Assembly (NCBI GenBank): GCA_031376285.1
Contig: JANMDN010000022.1
Span: 1-7,279, forward strand
Direction: 5' to 3'
DNA from: JANMDN01 sp031376285
GTDB taxonomy: Bacteria > Actinomycetota > Thermoleophilia > Miltoncostaeales > Miltoncostaeaceae
Length of the DNA stretch: 7,279 bases
Part shown: positions 1-5,604 of the stretch, piece after piece
Numbering within the stretch: position 1 is the stretch's first letter
Layout of the letters: every line of letters begins with the position of its first letter
Position numbers and translations under genes: made by a program
The notes under the pieces: model-generated
Told to the model about the DNA's origin: nothing
Databases searched by the model: none
The model's input: the letters and a program-made list of their open reading frames with translations, nothing else

Positions 1-164
1 CGCGCCGAGAGTGGCTCCCCTTCCTGCGTCACAACCGCGTGGCGTCGGTCGCCGATTGGCCCAAAGGGACCAACGAACGTTCGGCGCGTCGACTCCCCGC
101 CGAACGACTTCACCGGGTAGCGCCACAGGTCGGCGACGATACCGACGTGTTCGGGCTCGGTCAC
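1..164 (-). CDS. MOSC domain protein, N-terminal fragment (runs off the left edge)
   Basis: Fifty-four codons are visible from a GTG at 164-162. The translation shows the MOSC N-terminal beta-barrel pattern: VADLWRYPVKS (residues 10-20), FGGE (21-24), IGDR (37-40), then HAVVTQEGEPLSA leading into an LSAR-type end. This matches the usual order of RYPVKS, GGE, GDR and LSAR in the family. MOSC proteins are linked to molybdenum-cofactor sulfur transfer and to reduction of N-hydroxylated or related substrates. The catalytic C-terminal MOSC domain lies outside the window, so the specific function is open. The GTG overlaps the TGA of the upstream mini-protein (GTGA). No good Shine-Dalgarno precedes it, so translation probably depends on re-initiation from the upstream gene. 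The start choice is supported by the overlap and by the conserved motif beginning about ten residues in. Confidence 0.82.
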   Translation of the reverse strand, partial: MTEPEHVGIVADLWRYPVKSFGGESTRRTFVGPFGPIGDRRHAVVTQEGEPLSA

Positions 165-334
165 TTCACGATGATGATGATCACGATCAGGATCACAAGC
201 AGGGCAATGCCCATATAGGCCCAGCGCAGTGCCTTCGCCTGCACCGCCTTGATGTCGCGTAGCCGCGCTTTCGCGTTCTCTATAACGGCTGGGTCGTCAC
301 TCGGCGGCGCCCAGTCGTCGTCGTTCTCGCTCAT
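161..334 (-). CDS. 57-residue tail-anchored small membrane protein
   Basis: This short frame begins at ATG 334-332 and ends with TGA at 163-161. Residues 1-16 are acidic (SENDDDW then PPSDD). Residues 20-37 form a charged, probably helical linker containing AKARLRDIKAVQAKALR. The C-terminus is one hydrophobic segment, WAYMGIALLVILIVIIIIV (38-56), closed by a single Lys. This predicts a tail-anchored protein with its N-terminus in the cytoplasm. An AAGGGA stretch sits about 6 nt before the ATG as a ribosome binding site. The ATG overlaps the TGA of the dehydrogenase (ATGA), and its own stop overlaps the start of the MOSC gene (GTGA). Being held between two 4-nt overlaps is strong evidence that it is real. 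I do not recognise the family. It could anchor or accompany the products of its neighbours, but that is inference. Confidence 0.8.
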   Translation of the reverse strand: MSENDDDWAPPSDDPAVIENAKARLRDIKAVQAKALRWAYMGIALLVILIVIIIIVK

Positions 335-1188
335 GTCGAGTCCCTTTCAGTTGAGGCCGGGAGATCCATGAAATACCGGGCGAGGGCGACAAAGTCGAGT
401 GACCCGTCGACATCGTCGTAGAGATGTCGTGAGAGCTCGAGGAATGGGGTCGGACCTGGAGTCAGCGCAGCCGCGTGGCCGAGGTCCTTGCGGAGGTTGT
501 CGGTCGTAAAGCCAGCGGCGAAGTTTCCCGCGAGGGCGTTCGGAATTCGGTACTGGAGTTGCCAGGAGGCGCCGGTTGCGGCAAGAACGGCTTCCCGCAA
601 CACCGCCGGGTCGAGGCCCTCGCGCTGGCCAACGCCAAGCGCTTCGACGGTCGCAGCGGTGATCGAGGCCACGAGCATGTTGTTCACAAGCTTCGCGACA
701 AGACCCGAGCCGACCGGCCCGAAGTGGACGCGTTTGGCGGGGTCGCCCATCACGTCGAGGGCCGGAGCCGCGACCGCAAGGCTCCGGGCGTCACCGCCGC
801 ACATGATTGCGAGGGTCCCACTCGCCGCCCCCTCGGGACCACCGCTGACCGGACAGTCAAGGTAGTTGACACCTCTCGCTTCGCACCTTGCGGCAAGCTC
901 ACGTGCGACCGAGGGGGCGATCGTCGAGAGTTCCACGAGCACCGGGGGAGGGTTGTCGGCGCGCAGGATCGCCTCGACGACCTGTACGACGTCGGCGGAG
1001 TCGGTCACGCAGGAGCAGGCGAGGTCCATCCCCTCGACGGCCGCGGTGATCGTCGACACAAGCTCGGCTGGGAGACCCGCGGCCTTCGACGCGGTACGGG
1101 CGTAGAGACGAACCGTGTGGCCGGCGCCGACGAGCTGGCGCACCATTCCGGCGCCCATCAGCCCCGCTCCCACAAAGCCAATCCTCAT
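331..1188 (-). CDS. NAD(P)-dependent beta-hydroxyacid dehydrogenase (3-hydroxyisobutyrate dehydrogenase family)
   Basis: The 285-residue protein has the full family layout. An N-terminal Rossmann motif GFVGAGLMGAGM (4-15) carries G7, G9 and G12. The substrate-binding signature DCPVSGGPEGA spans 111-121. The helix with catalytic Lys166 and Asn170 lies in GLVAKLVNNML (162-172). The cofactor/substrate Lys234-Asp235 lies in NLRKDLGHA (231-239). Length is typical (about 285-300). Members oxidise small beta-hydroxyacids such as 3-hydroxyisobutyrate or tartronate semialdehyde, or reduce glyoxylate or succinic semialdehyde; the sequence alone does not fix the substrate. The start is placed just before the Rossmann strand, as usual in the family. 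No clear Shine-Dalgarno is present because a hairpin occupies 1198-1228. The gene overlaps the downstream mini-protein by 4 nt and follows rpoD after 64 nt. Confidence 0.9.
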   Translation of the reverse strand: MRIGFVGAGLMGAGMVRQLVGAGHTVRLYARTASKAAGLPAELVSTITAAVEGMDLACSCVTDSADVVQVVEAILRADNPPPVLVELSTIAPSVARELAARCEARGVNYLDCPVSGGPEGAASGTLAIMCGGDARSLAVAAPALDVMGDPAKRVHFGPVGSGLVAKLVNNMLVASITAATVEALGVGQREGLDPAVLREAVLAATGASWQLQYRIPNALAGNFAAGFTTDNLRKDLGHAAALTPGPTPFLELSRHLYDDVDGSLDFVALARYFMDLPASTERDST

Positions 1189-1194
1189 GGCACC

Positions 1195-1200
1195 ATTCTG
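1195..1200 (-). promoter_or_regulatory. possible -10 element for a leaderless dehydrogenase transcript
   Basis: On the minus strand the hexamer CAGAAT sits 6 nt before the ATG at 1188. It matches TATAAT at four of six positions, including the important second A and last T. That spacing would put transcription start on the A of the start codon, a leaderless arrangement common in actinobacteria. It would also explain the missing Shine-Dalgarno. No -35 sequence is recognisable, so this is a weak suggestion. Confidence 0.22.
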
Positions 1201-1228
1201 CCCGTCCCGGACGAGCCGAGACGGGCAG
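1198..1228 (-). terminator. hairpin 2 downstream of rpoD (no U-tract)
   Basis: The arms CTGCCCGTC and GACGGGCAG pair perfectly over 9 bp. In the minus-strand RNA four more pairs (UCGG with CCGG, one of them U-G) extend the stem to 13 bp around a 5-nt CUCGU loop. The stem is weaker on the plus strand, which favours action on transcripts leaving rpoD. No run of U follows; the next bases are AAUGGUGCC and then the dehydrogenase AUG. It may be a U-less terminator or attenuator, or an mRNA 3'-end stabiliser. Confidence 0.6.
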
Positions 1229-1233
1229 GGTGC

Positions 1234-1264
1234 GAAGTGGCCCTTCGGGGGGTTAGGCCACTTC
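1234..1264 (-). terminator. hairpin 1 spanning the rpoD stop codon
   Basis: The arms GAAGTGGCC and GGCCACTTC form a perfect 9-bp stem with a 13-nt loop. The upstream arm encodes the last three rpoD residues (Glu-Val-Ala), and the TAA stop is the first codon of the loop. Only 5 nt separate it from the next hairpin. A pair of strong stems at a gene end fits a terminator or 3'-end protection, but there is no U-tract. Confidence 0.58.
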
Positions 1265-2332
1265 CTGCAGACGCTGGGCCTCAGCGAGGCTGGCCAGCTT
1301 CTGCAGCGACTGGTTCTCGATCTGGCGAATCCGTTCGCGCGTCACGTTGAACGTGCGACCCACCTCGTCGAGCGTGCGGGGCTGCTCGCCACCGAGGCCG
1401 TAGCGAAGCTCAAGGACGCGACGCTCGCGGTAGCTCAGCGTGTCAAGGATGTCGCGGAGGGTCTCGAGGCGCATCGAGAGCGACGCGGCGTCCTCGGGGG
1501 AGATCGCCTTCTCGTCGGCCAGGAACTGACCGAACTCGGACTCCTCGTCGTCGCCAACCGGCTTCTCAAGTGACACCGGCGTCTGCGCGCCGCGCTTGAT
1601 CTGCTCGATCTCCTCTTCGGTGATCTCAAGGGCAGCCGCAATCTCAGCGACGGTGGGCTCGCGCCCGAACTCGGCAAGCATCCGACGCTCAGCGCGGTTG
1701 ATCTTGTTGAGCTTCTCGACGACATGCACCGGCATGCGGATCGTGCGGCCCTTATCGGCGAGCGCACGAGCGACCGCCTGACGGATCCACCAGGTGGCGT
1801 ACGTCGAGAACTTGAACCCGCGGCGGTAGTCGAACTTCTCCGCGGCGCGGACAAGCCCGATCGTTCCCTCCTGGATGAGGTCGAGGAAGGCGAGACCCTG
1901 GTTGCGGTAGTTCTTCGCGATCGACACGACGAGGCGAAGGTTCGCCTCGACCATCGCGCGCTTGGCCTCAAGGTCACCCATCTCGATCCGGCGGGCCAGC
2001 TCGACCTCCTGGCGCGCGGTGAGGAGCGGGACGCGCCCGATCTCGCGCAGGAAAAGCTGGAGCGAGTCCGTGCTCGACTCAATCTTGGTGTTCACGCGCG
2101 GACGCTCGGCGTCGGCGGCAATCTTTGCCTCGCGCTCCCGTGCCTCGTCTTCGGTTACGAGTTCGACACCAGCGTCCTCGAGCGTGCGGTAGAGCTGGTT
2201 CTCGGCGCCCTGATCTGGCTGAGCCAGCTCAAGCGCATCGGCGAGTTCCACCGAGTTCACGAAACCAACTTCGACGCCCTTCTGAACAAGCGCCTGGATG
2301 TCCTCGAGTGCGAGCAGTTCGTCTACGGTCAT
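1253..2332 (-). CDS. rpoD: primary RNA polymerase sigma factor (sigma-70 family, RpoD/SigA)
   Basis: This is a 359-residue group 1 sigma factor that directs RNA polymerase to housekeeping promoters. A region 1.1-like domain (about 5-62) contains IQALVQKGVEVGFVNSVELA. Region 1.2 starts near SLQLFLREIGRVPLLT (90-105). Region 2 (about 127-200) has NLRLVVSIAKNYRNQG, the core-binding DLIQEGTIGLVRAAEKFD, and the -10 recognition block FSTYATWWIRQAVARA. Region 3 covers about 206-280. Region 4 (about 297-350) has the -35 helix-turn-helix TLDEVGRTFNVTRERIRQIE. The ATG at 2332 is chosen because AAGGA lies 8 nt before it and the family N-terminus follows directly. The open frame continues 45 codons upstream but shows no sigma similarity. 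The C-terminal tail ENQSLQKLASLAEAQRLQEVA-type end differs from the enterobacterial form. The protein lacks the long acidic insert of E. coli RpoD. Confidence 0.97.
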   Translation of the reverse strand: MTVDELLALEDIQALVQKGVEVGFVNSVELADALELAQPDQGAENQLYRTLEDAGVELVTEDEAREREAKIAADAERPRVNTKIESSTDSLQLFLREIGRVPLLTARQEVELARRIEMGDLEAKRAMVEANLRLVVSIAKNYRNQGLAFLDLIQEGTIGLVRAAEKFDYRRGFKFSTYATWWIRQAVARALADKGRTIRMPVHVVEKLNKINRAERRMLAEFGREPTVAEIAAALEITEEEIEQIKRGAQTPVSLEKPVGDDEESEFGQFLADEKAISPEDAASLSMRLETLRDILDTLSYRERRVLELRYGLGGEQPRTLDEVGRTFNVTRERIRQIENQSLQKLASLAEAQRLQEVA

Positions 2333-2575
2333 TGTTCGCTTCCTTCTCCCCCGGGGCTGGCATGCCTGCGCGCGATTAACGCGACGCTTATTCCTATCGG
2401 CCGACGGGGGGACGACCTTGAGCGCTCTGGCCCCCGAAAATCCAACATTTCCTACCCAGCCGTACACGGAAACCCTGCCAGCGTCCGTTTAGCCTCGGGT
2501 AAATGCTTATTAGGAATGCGGTGAAGATCGCCTGGAAATGCGGCCAAAATCCGCTGCCCGCCGCGTCTGCGTTGG
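2333..2575 (-). other. rpoD upstream intergenic region
   Basis: This 243-bp gap between the TPR gene stop and the rpoD start looks more AT-rich than the flanking genes, especially 2495-2575, as expected for a promoter region. The rpoD ribosome binding site (GGAG-AAGGA) is at its lower end. I could not pick out a convincing -35/-10 pair. Short TAGGAAT-type stretches occur at both ends in inverted order (near 2392-2398 and 2511-2517) but are too short and far apart to call. No small gene is supported. Confidence 0.4.
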
Positions 2576-3343
2576 TTAAGGGGTGCCCCGCACGCGCTCG
2601 ATCAAACCTCGGGCGGTCGATCCGAGGCTCGTCGACGGGTCGATTTCGAGCGCCTGTCGCCACGCAAGGAGGGCCGTTGTGGCGTCGCGGCGGTATGCGG
2701 CGAGCCATCCGCGGTTGAAGGCGACGAGCTGGTTGCTCGGGCGTTCCTCCGCAAGTCGTTGCATCAGGAGGGCCGCTTCTCCCGCAGCGGTGCCGCCGGC
2801 CGACGCCTTGGTGAACGCGACCCCGATCTGGGCGGCCACATCATCGGGTCGGGCCGCGAGCGCGCGCTCATAGGCGCGTAGCGCTGCCGTCTGTGAGCCG
2901 GCGGCCTGCTCTGCTGCCCCGAGCTGGACCAGAATGGTGGGGTCATCGCCCGAGCGTGCCCGGAGCGCCGTCAGACGCCGGGACGTTGGAAGCGTTGCAA
3001 GATCCTCCGGGGCGGGTCGCTCGAGAACAAGGGCAAATGGCGGCAACCCTTTGGCGCCGAACACTTCGTCCTCGGCGATGATCACCGGTCCAGCGATGAT
3101 CGGGGCGGCGTCCTTCGGGCCCGACTGCACGGGCGTGTCGAGGCGGGCCGCGACCGCCGTCGCCCCGACGGCCACCGAAACGCCCGCAAGCGCCGTGGCG
3201 ATGACGCGCCGCCGACTGCGACGACGCGTCGGGCGACGACCGCCTGGCTCGGCGAGGTCAGTGGCAGGACCGGTCACGTCCCCATGCTGCCCGTCGCCAC
3301 GCTGCGCCTCAAGGGGCTGATCGTACGCACCCCCGCCCCTCAT
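2576..3343 (-). CDS. membrane-anchored tetratricopeptide-repeat protein, function unknown
   Basis: The predicted 255-residue protein has a polar N-terminal tail. A very basic patch RRPTRRRSRRR (36-46) is followed by a hydrophobic segment VIATALAGVSVAVGATAVAA (47-66). This predicts a single-pass anchor with the C-terminal part outside the membrane. Residues about 131-240 look like three TPR-type helical pairs: TILVQLGAAEQAAG with ALRAYERALAARPDD, a middle pair around 168-203, and QLVAFNRGWLAAYRRDATTALLAWRQALEIDPS. TPR domains usually mediate protein contacts. ATG 3343 is preferred because the open frame further upstream would run into the divergent pilT gene. A GTG at 3277 is an alternative, and neither has a well-spaced Shine-Dalgarno. 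Divergence from pilT hints at a role around a pilus or envelope machine, but this is only context. Confidence 0.72.
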   Translation of the reverse strand: MRGGGAYDQPLEAQRGDGQHGDVTGPATDLAEPGGRRPTRRRSRRRVIATALAGVSVAVGATAVAARLDTPVQSGPKDAAPIIAGPVIIAEDEVFGAKGLPPFALVLERPAPEDLATLPTSRRLTALRARSGDDPTILVQLGAAEQAAGSQTAALRAYERALAARPDDVAAQIGVAFTKASAGGTAAGEAALLMQRLAEERPSNQLVAFNRGWLAAYRRDATTALLAWRQALEIDPSTSLGSTARGLIERVRGTP

Positions 3344-3392
3344 CCTTCGGACCGGATCTGCCGAATCTTGAAGAGTGAACCACACAACGCCC

Positions 3393-3409
3393 GAGGGAGA
3401 ACCGCATTG
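3393..3409 (+). promoter_or_regulatory. ribosome binding site and TTG start of pilT
   Basis: GAGGGAGA at 3393-3400 lies 7-8 nt before TTG 3407-3409. Translation from this TTG gives MIPLESLLRYAVEHSASDIH, which matches the usual PilT N-terminus. The same frame is open back to 3284, but those residues show no PilT similarity and would overlap the TPR gene. This decides the start in favour of a rare TTG codon. Confidence 0.8.
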
Positions 3410-4594
3410 ATCCCGCTGGAAAGCCTCCTGCGCTACGCCGTTGAGCACAGCGCCAGCGACATTCACCTCAAGGTCGGCTCACCGCCCGTCGTTCGCATCG
3501 ACGGAACGCTCGTCTGCGTGCCGGGGACACCAAAGCTCACCCCGGCGGAGCTCGAGAAGGTGGCGATGGACCTGACCGAGCACGTTCCCGTCCGGCGCGA
3601 CGAGCTGCGTGACAAAGGGGAGACCGACCTCGCCTTCCCGTTTCGGGGCGTCGGCCGCTTCCGCGTGAACATTTTTCGCCAGCGAGGCTCCGCGAGCGTC
3701 GTGATGCGACTCGTGCCCAACAAGATTCCGGCACTCGAATCCCTCGGCCTGCCACCGGTCGTCAAGTCTCTCGCCGAGGAGGAGCGCGGCATCGTACTCG
3801 TCACCGGTACGACGGGCTCAGGCAAGAGCACCACCATGGCCTCGATGATCGACCATTTGAACCGCAACCACTCTCGCCACGTGCTGACCATCGAGGACCC
3901 GATCGAGTTTCTGCACAGCGACCGGCGCTCAATCATCAACCAGCGCGAGATCGGCAATGACACCGACGACTTCTCGACTGCGCTTCGGCGGCTGCTACGA
4001 CAGGACCCCGACGTGATCATGATCGGCGAGATTCGCGACGCGGAAACGATCGAGACCGCCCTGAACGCGGCCGAGACCGGCCACATGGTGATCTCGACGC
4101 TCCACACACTGAACGCGACGGAAACGATCAACCGCATCATCGGGCTCTTCCCGCCGCACCTTCAACAGCAGGTACGGGCAATGCTCGCGTCGACGCTCCG
4201 AGGTGTCATCTCGCAGCGCCTCGTTCCACGAATCGACGGCACCGGCCGGCTGGCCGCGGTCGAAGTGCTCGTCATGACGGGCCGCGCCCGCGACATGATC
4301 CTCGACCCCGCTGAGACATCAAGGATCCACGAGGTGATTCGCGAGGGTGAGTACGACGGGATGCAGAGCTACGATCAGTCGCTCTACAACCTCGTCATGA
4401 AGGGGCTCGTTTCGGTGGACGAGGCGATGCGCGCCGCGACAAGCAAGCACGACTTCAAGCTGATGCTCGACGCGAAGGCTCCTCGTCGCGACACCGCCCA
4501 ATACGACGCCCCGGCCCCGGCCGCGGAACCGTTCCCGCCCAACTTCGCTGCCATGGTCGCCCCAGGGAGTGGGGTCGTGCAGACCACCGGTTAA
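3407..4594 (+). CDS. pilT: PilT-type pilus retraction ATPase
   Basis: The 395-residue protein belongs to the GspE/PilT secretion ATPase superfamily. The N-terminal domain carries SASDIHLKVGSPPVVRIDG (15-33) and RFRVNIFRQRGSASVVMR. Walker A is GTTGSGKST (134-142, Lys140). The Asp box TIEDPIEF (161-168) includes Glu163. Walker B is DVIMIGEIRD (202-211, Glu208). The His box TGHMVISTLHT (224-234) follows, then the C-terminal HEVIREGEYDGMQSYDQSL (308-326) typical of PilT rather than GspE/PilB. No Cys4 zinc motif is present, which also favours PilT. Known PilT proteins form hexamers at the inner face of the membrane and power pilus disassembly. The last ~38 residues form a Pro/Ala-rich tail beyond the usual PilT end. 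No pilin, PilB, PilC or PilM gene is adjacent in the window. Confidence 0.94.
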   Translation: MIPLESLLRYAVEHSASDIHLKVGSPPVVRIDGTLVCVPGTPKLTPAELEKVAMDLTEHVPVRRDELRDKGETDLAFPFRGVGRFRVNIFRQRGSASVVMRLVPNKIPALESLGLPPVVKSLAEEERGIVLVTGTTGSGKSTTMASMIDHLNRNHSRHVLTIEDPIEFLHSDRRSIINQREIGNDTDDFSTALRRLLRQDPDVIMIGEIRDAETIETALNAAETGHMVISTLHTLNATETINRIIGLFPPHLQQQVRAMLASTLRGVISQRLVPRIDGTGRLAAVEVLVMTGRARDMILDPAETSRIHEVIREGEYDGMQSYDQSLYNLVMKGLVSVDEAMRAATSKHDFKLMLDAKAPRRDTAQYDAPAPAAEPFPPNFAAMVAPGSGVVQTTG

Positions 4595-4601
4595 GGCGAG
4601 C

Positions 4602-4643
4602 CATGCGAACGAAGCGCCCTACCCTGGGCGTCTCGTTCGCATG
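4602..4643. terminator. bidirectional terminator-like hairpin between convergent pilT and methyltransferase genes
   Basis: The arms CATGCGAACGA (4602-4612) and TCGTTCGCATG (4633-4643) are perfect 11-bp complements. After two weak positions a further 5 bp (CGCCC with GGGCG) pair around the 6-nt loop TACCCT. The hairpin starts 7 nt after the pilT TAA. It covers the last codons and stop of the methyltransferase, whose TAG is at 4621-4619. There is no U-tract on either side. Position and strength fit a shared, two-way terminator. Confidence 0.75.
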
Positions 4644-5545
4644 AAGCGGATTGGGAGCGCAAGGGAGTGGGGGACGCGACGCCCAAGCGCCTCTCGCAGC
4701 GCCTCACGTCCCGTCTCGCCGAGGACATGCGCGATCTTCGTTCGCGAGAAGAACGCCCAGGCGTCATCACTGGTCTCGAGCACCGTGCTGAATTGAAGGT
4801 CGCGTTCTTCGGGAATGAGGAGGCCGCTGTCGCGAAACGCGGCGGCGTCCGTCGGCTCCTGCGGGATGCTCGCTCGGCTCGCTCGCCCGATGAGCGCACC
4901 CGGAGCATGCCGCGCGACGACTGACATCACCGCGCCCATGAAGGCGGCGTCCTGCGGTCGTAGCGCGTCAAACGCGGTCACGCTCGCAACGAAGCGCCCA
5001 CCGGGCCGGAGTACGCGGACCACCTCGCGCAGCGCGCCGGCGAGATCGGCGACCTCGTCGAGCATCAGGCTTGCGATCACGCAGTCGAAGCTGCGGTCCT
5101 CGAAGAGGCCGAGATCCTCGGCCCGGGCCCGGTGGTAGGTGATTGGTCCTCCACCGTCGACATCGCCGACAGCCCGGGCAACCCGGAGGACCTCCGAACA
5201 TGAATCCACGGCGACGACCGCACCGCCTTGCCCGACGATCCGTGCCGCCGCGCGTGACGCGCCGCCGGATCCACACCCGAGGTCGAGAACACGTTCGCCG
5301 GCGATGAGCGGCGCCCAGGCGATCAGACCTCGGTAGACGTGGGTGCTGCCGCTCCCAACGAGGGGTTCGATCGTGTCCTCGGTTGCCGTCGGATCGAGGC
5401 TGTGGATCGCCCGGTAGAGCTCCGTCCACGCGCCCTCGGAGAGACGCTCACCATTTGCGAGCCGCGCCTGGAGTTCCCCGATAACGGCCTCCGGCCCGAC
5501 TGGCGCGTGGGCGTCGGTGGTCGCCGGTTCGGTCACTTCGCTCAC
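4619..5545 (-). CDS. class I SAM-dependent methyltransferase
   Basis: The 308-residue protein has a Rossmann-type methyltransferase core at about 84-190. Motif I is VLDLGCGSGG (86-95), which binds S-adenosylmethionine. The acidic residue after strand 2 is in AVVAVDS (Asp114). Motif IV is FDCVIASLMLDEV (153-165), and the post-motif VLRPGGRFVAS spans 178-188. An ~80-residue N-terminal extension and a ~115-residue C-terminal part do not identify the substrate. The pattern resembles the UbiE/Methyltransf_11 group of small-molecule enzymes, but I cannot name the product. The start is GTG 5545, with AGGA 8 nt upstream; a second GTG three codons later is possible. The gene is transcribed alone towards pilT. 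Its upstream 250 bp hold the palindrome array described separately, suggesting specific control. Confidence 0.88.
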   Translation of the reverse strand: MSEVTEPATTDAHAPVGPEAVIGELQARLANGERLSEGAWTELYRAIHSLDPTATEDTIEPLVGSGSTHVYRGLIAWAPLIAGERVLDLGCGSGGASRAAARIVGQGGAVVAVDSCSEVLRVARAVGDVDGGGPITYHRARAEDLGLFEDRSFDCVIASLMLDEVADLAGALREVVRVLRPGGRFVASVTAFDALRPQDAAFMGAVMSVVARHAPGALIGRASRASIPQEPTDAAAFRDSGLLIPEERDLQFSTVLETSDDAWAFFSRTKIAHVLGETGREALREALGRRVPHSLALPIRFMRTRRPG

Positions 5546-5604
5546 CGGCGGAATCCTACGGGGTGGACTACAGCGCGGGCCTGCGGGGCTCGACGGCCGC
5601 CTCG

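Noticed and set aside
170..196. GATGATGATGAT and GATCAC simple repeat
   Set aside because: It is explained by consecutive Ile/Val codons in the membrane segment of the mini-protein on the minus strand.
850..860. Another copy of the GACAGTCAA motif inside the dehydrogenase gene
   Set aside because: It is a partial match (9 of 11), isolated and within coding sequence, with no paired site at 25 bp; probably chance.
475..1350. Long plus-strand open frame opposite the dehydrogenase and the end of rpoD
   Set aside because: It is rich in Arg, Gly, His and Asp with no recognisable motif, and lies antisense to a gene with clear family motifs. Long antisense frames are expected in GC-rich codon-biased DNA.
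2333..2467. N-terminal extension of rpoD by 45 codons
   Set aside because: The extension has no sigma factor similarity, and a good ribosome binding site precedes the internal ATG at 2332, where the conserved region 1.1 begins.
1724..2524. 266-codon plus-strand frame opposite rpoD
   Set aside because: It is antisense to a highly conserved sigma factor and shows no family similarity; it is a shadow of GC-rich coding DNA.
3284..3406. Upstream extension of pilT to an ATG at 3284
   Set aside because: These 41 codons lack PilT similarity and overlap the divergent TPR gene, while the TTG at 3407 has a well-placed GAGGGAG and gives the expected N-terminus.
3344..3466. Upstream extension of the TPR gene to 3466
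   Set aside because: It would run into the pilT coding region and adds sequence with no recognisable feature before the basic patch and membrane segment.
4968..5429. 153-codon minus-strand frame within the methyltransferase
   Set aside because: It is an out-of-frame reading, very rich in Arg, Gly and Pro, within a gene that has clear SAM-binding motifs.
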